Program-made: the position numbers and the translations under genes
The notes under the pieces: generated by a model
Databases searched by the model: none
What the model was told of the DNA's origin: nothing
What the model saw: only the letters and a program-made list of their open reading frames with translations
Source of the DNA: Pegoplata infirma
Taxonomy: Eukaryota > Arthropoda > Insecta > Diptera > Anthomyiidae
NCBI GenBank assembly: GCA_963921195.1
Contig: OY992536.1
Span: 109,394,778-109,458,777, forward strand
DNA: 64,000 nt
Direction of reading: 5' to 3'
In this document: piece by piece, positions 56,049-64,000 of the stretch
How the letters are laid out: every line of letters begins with the position of its first letter
Position numbering within the stretch: the stretch's first letter is position 1

Positions 56049-56609
56049 CACTCAGAAAATTATGTAAGTTACTACATGTTAGTTGTTTGTATATTTTACA
56101 GTAGTTAGTTGTTTTCAACTACAAAGTCAGTTGTTTTTGTATGAAAAATACCAAACAACTATATCTGTTAGTAATTTTAAGTAGTTTTTTTGAATAACTA
56201 ACAAAAAAGTACTGTGATGTAGTAACAGTTATTTAAAGTAGTTAATTTTATTTTTTTTTATCTCTGAAAAATTTTTAGTTTTTTTCCAAAAAATAAAAAT
56301 AATTTTTTTTTTATTTTTCACAACTTTAAAAAAAAAAAAAACTGAAAAAATTTGGTCTTCAAATTTTTTTCTGAAAAATTTTTTGAAAAAAAAAATATTT
56401 ATTGATTATTTTATTTTTACTACATTTTAGTTGTTTTGACTACAAATGTAAGTAGTTTTTACTACATAAGTCAGTTGGTTTTTGTCAGTTAAAATAACTA
56501 ACATTGTTAGTTGATTTAACTGAAAAAGTAGTTGACCCCAAAACAACTTACAAAGTAGTTATTTTAACTGACATTTTCAGTTGATTTTACTAACATAATT
56601 TTTTGAGTG
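56049..56609 (-). mobile_element. MITE, CACTCAAAAAATTATG family (copy B, opposite orientation), TA TSD
   Basis: Same family as 54625-55200 but inverted; TA at 56047-56048 and 56610-56611. The two copies are highly similar along their whole length. Confidence 0.85.
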
Positions 56610-56639
56610 TAGAAAACACACTAACTTTCAAAATAAAGC

Positions 56640-56951
56640 ACTGAGACACAGACTAATACAGACTCGACATAAGTGACAGGTGTCAAAAAAGTATTCTTTA
56701 ACCATATGGTTAATATTTTCAAATTATTCTACGAATTAGGTTAGAAAGAGAAAACTGATATAACGCGCCATAAGAAAAATGGATGCCAGATCGGTTTTTG
56801 TTGTTTCACTCACTCCTAAGTCGTAGAAAGTGTTGCCATGTTAGCGTAAAACGGACTAAAAACCGCTGTGTTTTCTCCTAAAATCGCTAAGTTTTTCCCC
56901 ATTTTTTCTTATAAAACTCTACTGTCGAGTCTGTATTTAGTCTGTGACTGA
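56640..56951. mobile_element. Inverted-repeat MITE, CTGAGACACAGACTAATACAG ends
   Basis: The left ACTGAGACACAGACTAATAC and the reversed right CTCAGTCACAGACTAAATAC match, both followed by AGACTCGAC. A partial relative is at 61193 (CACAGACTGATACAGACACGA). TSD unclear. Confidence 0.6.
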
Positions 56952-57237
56952 GATTTCTGAAAATTGGCATTTTTGTTTGTAATTTTCCTGGTCAGCTTGG
57001 TATTACATTTCAGCGAAATCGGTCCAGTTGTTTAACAGTTATAAGCAAATTCGTGAAATTTGGAGGAGTTTTTCGCGAATTCATGTGTTAAAAAAAACCC
57101 CTAAACACTCTTGAAAATTCGAATTTAATTTTTTTACTTGTTTTATTTTTAACGGTTCGTATACTTAATAATAATTCAAAATGTTGATGTTAAACATACG
57201 CCTTCAATACTTTAATCTTTTTTAAAGTTTATAACAC

Positions 57238-59835
57238 AGAGAGAATTTTTCTAAAGGAAAAATGTCTCAGAATCTATAGGAAAAATGTCTCAGAATCTTT
57301 GAACTTTTTTGTAGGAAGGTGTCTCAGAATCTGCGAATTTTTCTATAGGAAAACTGACTCATAATCTGAGAATTTTTCTATAGGAAAAACGTCTTAGACT
57401 CTGAGAAAATTTCTCAGAATCTGAGAATTTTTCTATAGGAAAAATGTCTCAGAATCTGCGAATTTTTCTTTAGGAAAAATGTATCAGAATCTGAGAATTT
57501 TTCTATAGGAAAAATGTCTCAGAATCTAAGCATTTTTCTATAGAAAAAATGTTTCAGAATCTGGAAACTTTTCTATAGGAAAAATGTCTCATAATCTAAG
57601 AATTTTTCTATAGGAAAAATGTCTCAAAATTTTTCTATGGGAAAAATGTCTCAGAATCTGAGAATTTTTATATAGGAAAAATGTCTCAGAATCTGAGAAT
57701 TTTTCTATAGGAATAATGTCTCAGAATCTGAGAATTTTTCTATAGGAAAAATGTCTCAGAATCTGAGAATTTTTCTATAGGAAAAATGACTCAGAATCTG
57801 AGAATTTTTCTATAGGAATAATGTCTCAGAATCTGAAAATTTTTCTATAGAAAAAATGCGCATTTTATAGGAAAAATTTCTCAGAATCTGAGAATTTTTC
57901 TATGGTAAAAATATCTCAGAATCTGTGAATTTTTCTATAGGAAAAATGTCTTAAAATCAGAGAATTTGTCTATAGAAAAAATGTCCAGATTCTGAGAATT
58001 TTTCGATAGAAAATTTTTTTAGAATCTGAGAATTTTTCTGTAGAAATAATTTCTTTAAATCTGAGTTTTTCTATAGAAAAAATTTCTCAGAAATTGAGAA
58101 TCTTAGAATCTAAAAATTTTTCTGTAGGAAAAATGACTCAGAATATTAGAATTTTTCTATGGGAAAAATGTGTCAGAATCTGAGAAGGAAAATGTCTTAG
58201 AATCTAAGATTTTTTCTATAAGAAAAAATGTCTCAGATTCTAAGATTTTTTCTATAAGAAAAAATGTCTCAGAATCTGAGAATTTTTCTATAGGACAAAT
58301 ATATCAGAATCTGAGAATTTTTTATAGAAAAAATGTCTTAAAATCTGCGAATTTTTCTATAGAAAAATGTCTCAGAATCTACAAAATATTTCATAGGAAA
58401 AATGTTTCAGAATCTGAGAATTTTCTATAGAAAAAATGTCTCAAAATATGTGAATTTTGCTATAAGAAAAAGGTCTTAGAATCTGAGAATTTTTCTATAG
58501 GAAAAATGTCTAAGAATCTGAGAATTTTTCTATAGGCAAATTGTCTCAGAATCAGAGAATGTTTCAATAGGGAAAATGTCTCAGAATCTGAGAATTTTTC
58601 TATAGGAAAAATGTTTTAGAATCTCAGAATTTTTCTATAGGAAAAATGTCTCAGAATCTCAGAATTTTTCTATGGAAAAATGTCTCAAAATATGAAAATT
58701 TTTTATAGGAAAAATGATTTTTTTCTATTGGAAAAATGTCTCAAAATATGAAAATTTTTCTATAGGAAAAATTTGTCAAAATCTGACAATTTTTCTATAG
58801 GAAAAATGTCACAGAATCTGAGAATTTTTCTATAGGAAAAAGGTTTTAAAATCTGAGAATATTTCTATGAAAAAATGTCTCAGAATCTGAGAATTTTTCG
58901 ATAAAATTTTTTTTTTGAATCTGAGAATTTTTCTGTAGGAATAATTTCTTAAAATCTAACGGCCGTATTCAAAATGAAATTCTAGACACTGTCTAGATAC
59001 TGTTTAAGGATTTCTTATTCAAAACACATTTTCTTAAACTATGGACATACGCTGAACATATCTTGCCTAACTGGCGCCATATTGATTTTGTAAAATTTCA
59101 ACAACAAATTAAATTTGTCATTTAATTAAGTTGAAGTTATTTTAAAACTCTCGTTTTTATTAAAAACAATTTCCACAACTTGCTTTTTTAATTAAAGCCA
59201 TTTTTAGAAAAAAATTAAGATATTTTTTGAAGTTTTTAATAAATTTTTTGTTTTTTTCTTATGTGATTGCTTAAAACAGTGATGGTCTACTTTTTATTAA
59301 GCAGACTTAACTAAAATCATTTTGAATAGACACTTGAACAAACAGTGAACAAGCCTTAAAAACATTTTAGTTACGAACTCGATGTTCAGGGTGAACAAAC
59401 CGTGTCTAAAACTTCATTTTGAATACGGCTGTAAGTTTTTCTATAGAAAAAATTTCTCAGAATCTGAGAATTTTTCTATACAGAAAAAATGTCTCAGAAT
59501 CTAAGAATTTTTCTATTTGCCTCAGAATCTGAGAATTTTTCTATAGGAAAAATGTTTCAAAATCTGACAATTTTTCTATAGGAAAAATGTCTCAGAATCT
59601 GAGAATTTTTCTATAGGAAAAAGGGTCTCAAAATCTGAGAATTTTTCTATGGAAAAATGTCTCAGAATCTGAGAATTTTTCGATAGAATTTTTATTTTTA
59701 GAATCTGCGAATTTTTCTGTAGGAATAATTTCTTAAAATTTCTTAGAATCTGAGAATTTTTCTATAGGAAAAATGTCTCAAAATCTAAGAATTTTTCTAC
59801 AAGAAAAACGTTTAAGAATCGGTGTAGAAAAATGT
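57238..59835 (+). repeat. 35-bp minisatellite (TCTCAGAATCTGAGAATTTTT CTATAGGAAAAATG)
   Basis: About 60 units in two parts, 57238-58959 and 59435-59835. The unit has two inverted halves (CAGAATCTGAG; TTTTTCTATAGGAAAAA), so each can form small hairpins. Unit lengths drift by a few bases. Split by the 58960-59431 MITE. Open frames (e.g. 58170-58430) follow the repeat and are not genes. Confidence 0.9.
58960..59431. mobile_element. Harbinger-like MITE, TAA TSD, in the minisatellite
   Basis: CGGCCGTATTCAAAATGAA left and, reversed, CAGCCGTATTCAAAATGAA right; TAA at 58957-58959 and 59432-59434. The 3-bp TAA duplication fits PIF/Harbinger. Interior TAGACACTGT / GTGTCTA inverted pieces; non-coding. 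Confidence 0.8.
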
Positions 59836-60202
59836 TCTTAACTTCTTGCAAAATAACTGCCATTTCATGATTAATTTATGCTTTTTTTTTCTTTTGTAGA
59901 AACATTAAAACAAGTTTTTGTTGAAATTTATTTGGTCTTATAATACGTTACAGTACATGTTGTAGTAGTGATATCTATCGTCTTTTAATCCATCGTGAAT
60001 CAATGTGAGCACAGTTTACAATACAAATTAATTAAAACATAAATTGCCATTACATTACCAAATATATATAAACTTATAAATTAAATTTTGGAAAATGAAG
60101 CAAAAAAAAATAAAATTATCAATTTAAACTAAAGAAATGGTACATATTTTCAAATTGTCACTAATTTAGGAAACAATAAAGCAATTATTGTTTGGCAGCA
60201 TC
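59836..60202 (-). other. 3' flank / probable 3' UTR of the SDF2-like gene
   Basis: AT-rich. On the minus strand an AATAAA lies at 59927-59932, about 270 bp past the stop codon, a plausible polyadenylation signal just before the minisatellite. Confidence 0.4.
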
Positions 60203-60989
60203 TCACAATTCAGTATGAGCATATTCAGACTCTTTATCTTTCGGTACAATGAAGAGACCTTCGGCTGTAGCCCACCGTGTACCATGAGCGGGATTATTAA
60301 CGCCTACAACTTCCATTTGACCTGAAATGGGACGACCAAACGAACGACCAGACATCGAGAGATAGGCTCCCGTATCGACATGACGTAAACGTACATGAGC
60401 ATCACGTAACCATTCATTATTGCTACAGATCAATTCCCAATGATCACCAGAGTCACCTACACCACCGTCACCATAAGCTGAAACTTCTTGTTCACCCGAT
60501 AACGGTGAAGAGAAGTAATGAGAGTGTAGATTCTTCTTTGTATTTAAATGTTCAAAACGTATGGTGTCTCCGCATTTAATGGCTTCTCCTCTATCACAAA
60601 ATTTATCCGTTGGAGCCTTAATTACCCAATGGCTGTTGACATCTTCCTTCAATTCAATAGCTGTTACAGATTGTTGTCCTGATCCGGAACCATATTTGAC
60701 ATCATGTGAATGCAAGCGCATACCATAATCAGAATTTAGCAGTTTAACTATAGAACCACATGTAACAAAATTTGTTTTAGCCGCTATAAAAATGAAATAA
60801 AGTATGTATTACTTCTGATATCAAAGATATAAATCTAAATTCAATTATATTATTAAACCGGGGGGCGGAATGACCAATCACAACCAGCCACAACATTTAG
60901 TTGGTTTAACACTTACCAAAAACCTCCGGTAATTTGTAAAAGACTGTAAATATTGTTAATAGTATTACAGAATTTTGTTCGTATTTCAT
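60203..60989 (-). CDS. SDF2-like MIR-domain ER protein, two coding exons
   Basis: complement(join(60203..60783,60917..60989)), 217 residues, the usual SDF2 family length. Exon 1 starts at the ATG at 60989 and ends in a G before GTAAGT; the 133-bp intron ends TTTATAG; the split codon reads GCG. A start at 60721 (internal Met) would lose the signal peptide and the first conserved block. Residues 1-25 (MKYEQNSVILLTIFTVFYKL...FA) form a signal peptide. Three MIR repeats follow, roughly 28-82, 90-145 and 146-200: VTCGSIVKLLN, RLHSHDVKYGSGSGQQSVT, CGDTIRFEHLNTKKNLHSH, GDHWELIC, VRLRHVDTGAYLSMSG. The C-terminus HTEL is a KDEL-like retention signal. SDF2/SDF2L1 proteins work in the ER lumen with DnaJ-type chaperones in protein folding and O-mannosylation-linked quality control. 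It is the only host gene recognised here, and its reading frame is intact. Confidence 0.93.
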
Positions 60990-61055
60990 TTTAGATTGTT
61001 CTTAATTTAGGTTGTATTAATAAAAACTGTTTTTCTTTTTTGCAAAATCGGAAAA

Positions 61056-61088
61056 AATTACTGAAACTATCAACGTTTTATAAAATAG
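61056..61088 (-). promoter_or_regulatory. Possible core promoter of the SDF2-like gene
   Basis: On the minus strand, TATTTTATAAAA (about 61076-61087) is followed by TTTCAGTAA (61058-61065), an initiator-like TCAGT, about 75 bp before the ATG. The TATA-to-initiator distance is slightly short, and such AT-rich matches are common by chance. Confidence 0.25.
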
Positions 61089-61089
61089 A

Positions 61090-62106
61090 GAGACACGCAA
61101 ACAATTGTCAAAATGTTATATTGACACAAGAGATAACAACAAATATTAAAATGTAGTGTTGAAAAACGTAAAACAACTTTTTAGTACATGTAGCCACAGA
61201 CTGATACAGACACGATAGTAGTGTTTTATAACAAACAAATGGAAGTGTTAAATTTGGCTTTGCCGAATCTTTTATTTATGCCCTCCAAAATGTAACAAAC
61301 ATAAAAAATTGCTAATGAGTTTTTTTGGTAGGAGGGGTGGTGTTGTGTCGGCGGGAGGCATTTGGGGCACATTTGATATGCCTCTAACACTAAAATGGTT
61401 AAATTGTAACAAAAATACAAAAAAGAACGTAAAAAATATGGATTTTCGATTTACCCACTTCCGATACGAACAGTGACGAACTTTCCGAATCGCAAATGAA
61501 ACTTGATATTTTACGTAACAAAACCCTAAAGGCTTTTTTTATTTCAGAGCTAGATTTTTTTTACACGCATTTAAAGTTTGTGATTTTAAAGCATTAAAAG
61601 TTTTCGTGTAATAAACATTCCCTACTTTATTGGCTCCTGGTGGTTCCGTTATTGGGCATGTGGGGTCCAGCGTCCAAACTTAAGCTCGAAATTACGTTAG
61701 CTATAACCGGTATGAGTTTTGCTGCAATCGGTCCAGTACCTACTTACTGAATAGTTAAATCACTAATAAGTAAATCAATAATGATCATACGACACGCGTA
61801 CAGTTTTCAAGCAATTGCTATTATAATTATAATAAAAGTTCACCAACTTTAAATGCGTATACAAAAAAAATAGCGCTGATCTAGGAAAAAGCCTTGAGGG
61901 TTTTGTTATGGAATATGTCAACTTTCATTTGCTGTTGGTTTCATCCAATTCCGATTTTGGTTGTTGCACTCTGTTATTAGCTCCAATTGACATATGGGAA
62001 TCCATGTCAAATAGTATACTTCGCTTTATAAAAAGCCTCAACACATAGGGCACCTTATAGGATGCACAAAAGATCAAATTGGTCGCAGATGCACTGCTAT
62101 TTTTTC
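61090..62106. other. Upstream region with old repeats, no gene
   Basis: 61193-61215 matches the end of 56640-56951. 61245-61290 (GGCTTTGCCGAATC...ATGCCCTCCA) looks like a decayed mini-me end. 61616-61720 is a dispersed repeat shared in reverse with 46670-46800. The open frame 61226-61420 has no recognisable content. Confidence 0.4.
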
Positions 62107-62108
62107 TA

Positions 62109-62896
62109 CACCAAAAAAATTTCCCAGTTACTGGCTACTAATATTTTAACTGAATCCCAGTTAAAATACACCTAACTGAGGCCCAGTTATTCAAATTAGT
62201 TGGTGGTAACTAATATTTTTTTAAATAAATAAAGTTAATTATTGGGACGGGTACTGGTAACGATTTTCCCAGGTACTTTGAGAAATAATTTGAACTTAGT
62301 TAAAAATAACTAACTACATATATGGATTGGTTGTGTGGAATCAAAATTAAAATTTAAATCAATTTTCTTTTTGCAATAAAAGTCTCCAAGCCATTTATTT
62401 TTTATAATTTTATTCACAAACTAAATATACACAAAGTTAATTGCTTTATTCTTATTTTAAAAATGTATCTTCCTTAATTTGTCTATATTAGCATCCGATA
62501 TTCTGAAAAGTTCTGCTGTTGGCGAAATTTCCTCCACCTTCGTCTCCTTTAAAATAATAATAAAAAGTATACTATAATTTTTTAAATAACATTCTAAATA
62601 AATTATTCTCACCATGGACCGAGCCCTTTCTTGATTAGCGACAGCAAAACATCTTTATTTCCATATATTTTTTTTAAATTTGTTGTAACACTTCTGTCAG
62701 TTAAAAAAATATTCCAAATACGATGTTGATTTTTCAAATTTGTAAACAAATAAATAAAATAGTATTAACAGGGTAACTGATAGATAGTTTTAATTAATTG
62801 AAAATCCAGTTGTTTGTTACTAACCCAGTTATTTTAAATTTATTTCAAATCAACTAAGATTTTTCGTAACTATCTAACTGTGGAATTTTTTCGGTG
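62109..62896. mobile_element. MITE, CACC(A/G)AAAAAATT ends, TA TSD, with exon-like interior
   Basis: The left end CACCAAAAAAATTTCCCAGTTA and the reversed right end CACCGAAAAAATTCCACAGTTA; TA at 62107-62108 and 62897-62898. Subterminal zones repeat CCCAGTTA / TAACTGGG. The interior carries the spliced-looking ORF below. Confidence 0.75.
62457..62652 (-). pseudogene. Exon-intron-exon fragment inside the MITE
   Basis: On the minus strand, codons CFAVANQERARSM (about 62652-62613) run into a GTGAGA donor. A 66-bp intron (62612-62547) ends TTTTAAAG. The second exon, ETKVEEISPTAELFRISDAN...KIHF, stops at 62457. The frame is continuous across the splice and there is a stop just upstream of the first exon, so only a C-terminal piece remains. 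I do not recognise the protein. It may be a captured host gene fragment or the tail of the element's own lost transposase. Confidence 0.4.
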
Positions 62897-62897
62897 T

Positions 62898-63480
62898 ATA
62901 GAAAATTTCTCAAAGATAATTTTTCGATAGACAATCTTCTACAGAAAAATTCTTAAAGACAATCTTTAATAAATTTTCTATAGAAGAATTGTCTTTGATA
63001 AATTTTCTACAGAAAAATTGTCTTTAAGAAATTCTTTTATAGAAAAATTGTCTTTGGGAAATTTTCTTTAGAAAAATAGTCTTTAAGGTATTTTCTATAA
63101 AAGAATTGTCTTTCAGGAATTTTCTGTAAGGCGTGATTAGACGAGAGAGAATTCCCCTAGGTTTTCAGAAACTTTCTATAGAAAAATTGGCTTTCAGAAA
63201 TTTTCTGTAGAGAAATTGTTTATAGAAAAATTGCCTTTCAGAAATTGTTTATAGAAAAATTGCCTTTCATAAATTTTCTATTGAAAAATTGTCTTTCAGA
63301 AATTTTCAGAAATTGTCTTTGAGAAAGTTTCTATAGAGAAATTGTCTTTGAGAAATTTTCTATAAAAGAATTGTCTTTGGGAAAATTTCTATAGAAATAT
63401 TGTCTTTCAGAAATTTTCTCTTGTCATTGTTTTAATATTGTATTCTTTCTTTGAAAAATTTCTCAAAGACATTTGGCGTA
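62898..63480. repeat. ~30-bp minisatellite (GAAATTTTCTATAGAAAAATTGTCTTT)
   Basis: About 18 units with drift. Shares the TTTCTATAGAAAAATT core with the 57-59 kb array but with GTCTTT(C/G)AG instead of the CAGAATCTGAG half. Confidence 0.8.
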
Positions 63481-63789
63481 TATCTCTGCACCTCTGGGTG
63501 ATAATTCTAATTCTAAACTGAAACAGGATCTCGTGCACTGTGTCGTGCTTGTTCAGGGCAAGCTCTAAGAAATGTATTCTCTTTCTTATTGAATTCTACA
63601 TAGAAATTAATCAAAATTGAAGCTGGTAGCGCAAAAACACTTCAAAAACCGATCAATTATTAAAATTCAGTGTCAAGCGGTTGTCGGGTTTCTTTATATT
63701 ATTTGATCAATCAATGATCAATTATTTTTATTTATTCTTTCTATTTATTTACAACTCATTTTTTAATAAATTCAACCTAACCGAGAACT
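63481..63789. other. No recognised feature
   Basis: AT-rich spacer; no gene seen. Confidence 0.3.
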
Positions 63790-63904
63790 GGTGACAATGA
63801 CCGTCGTCTCGTTGTAGCGAAAAAACCCAAGGGTTCTGGTGGGAATCGAACCCACGACCCCCACTTTGAAAGGCTAGCACGCTACCAACTTGCCTACGGG
63901 GCCC
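63790..63904 (-). repeat. tRNA-derived SINE, copy B
   Basis: Minus strand: GGCAAGTTGGTAGCGTGC (A-box region), GGGGGTCGTGGGTTCGATTC (B box), then CGCTACAACGAGACGACGGT, the body shared with 35808-35917 (CGCTACAACAAGACAATGGT). Flanks differ, so this is a dispersed element. Confidence 0.65.
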
Positions 63905-64000
63905 CTCTTTACATTATTTTTGAAATACTTCAAAATGTATATGAATTTAGAATTTTTACTAGTGGTAAGAATTTTATGTTTATATTTAAACAATAAAAAT

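Larger units (their letters stand above)
56004..57143 (+). mobile_element. Mini-me-like repeat, 5'-truncated, with two insertions
   Basis: TATATTCATGATCCTCTATCG core (56004), then after the insert GAAAACACACTAACTTTC (56612), CAGCGAAATCGGTCCAGTTG (57012) and the 3' end GAATTTAATTTTTTTACTTG (57120-57141). The (GTCY) run is lost at the insert. Confidence 0.65.

Noticed and set aside
60203..60721. SDF2-like gene starting at the internal ATG (60721)
   Set aside because: The upstream exon supplies a signal peptide and conserved VTCGSIVKLLN in frame across a canonical intron, so the start is 60989.
61226..61420. 64-codon minus-strand frame upstream of the SDF2-like gene
   Set aside because: Overlaps a decayed mini-me end and has no coding features.
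63836..63904. Functional tRNA gene (good B box)
   Set aside because: No closing acceptor stem could be traced, and it shares a non-tRNA body with 35808-35917.

Overview
The window looks like intergenic, repeat-packed DNA from a higher (cyclorrhaphan, probably calyptrate) fly. It is very AT-rich. It carries several copies of a dipteran (GTCY)n 'mini-me'-type repeat (a TA-rich stretch, a core of about 35 bp, then a (GTCC/GTCT)n run), I/LOA-type non-LTR retrotransposons, small introns of 66-133 bp and one recognisable host gene. That gene, on the minus strand at 60203-60989, encodes an SDF2-like MIR-domain protein of the ER in two coding exons, with a signal peptide and a C-terminal HTEL. Everything else that codes belongs to mobile DNA: the 3' part of a DDE transposase gene at the left edge (2-1333), an N-terminal transposase-like fragment inside a TIR transposon (7730-9141), and two broken copies of one LINE (17326-21998 minus, 29823-32294 plus).

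Most of the sequence can be resolved into nested insertions whose ends and target-site duplications (TSDs) can be read directly. Three groups dominate. (a) Twelve hAT-like non-autonomous elements with 8-bp TSDs: 5234-7600, 15460-23415, 16316-16894, 16999-22516, 27148-27769, 28932-29408, 29546-33033, 31646-32264, 33824-34149, 34158-34363, 47016-47342, 49147-50934. (b) Elements ending in CAC... with 2-bp, mostly TA, TSDs: 1661, 4183, 8845, 9354, 15537, 34507, 45030, 51838, 54625, 56049, 62109, and a related-looking CCCAG-ended set at 41568, 42049 and 42384 with TA, AA and TT TSDs. (c) Mini-me-like repeats at 9556, 14683, 29491, 36866, 39287, 40848 and 56004. Two Harbinger-like elements with TAA TSDs lie at 55332 and 58960.

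Layout: 0-9.2 kb, transposase gene 3' part, small MITEs, a 2.37-kb hAT palindrome and a CACTA-ended transposon. 9.35-11.9 kb, a foldback element with minisatellite arms containing a mini-me copy that contains a palindromic MITE. 12-15.5 kb, old dispersed repeats and a mini-me relative. 15.5-23.4 kb, a hAT-in-hAT nest with LINE copy 1. 23.4-29.4 kb, old repeats, inverted repeats and two hAT MITEs. 29.5-33.6 kb, a second nest with LINE copy 2. 33.8-36 kb, tandem hAT MITEs and a tRNA-derived SINE. 36.8-46.5 kb, three mini-me copies, a T-rich repeat holding a hammerhead-like motif, and a CCCAG nest. 47-51 kb, two hAT elements. 51-54 kb, a decayed satellite of about 165 bp. 54-57.1 kb, nested inverted-repeat elements. 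57.2-59.8 kb, a 35-bp minisatellite. 60-61 kb, the SDF2-like gene. 61-64 kb, a MITE with exon-like sequence, another minisatellite and a second SINE copy.

The most notable observations are: the hAT families carrying their own short subterminal repeats; both LINE copies sitting in the same hAT family; two hAT MITEs in tandem sharing three copies of one TSD; the foldback with mirrored minisatellite arms; and a compact hammerhead-ribozyme-like sequence at 38335-38381 (minus). All family assignments come from reading the sequence, without database searches.
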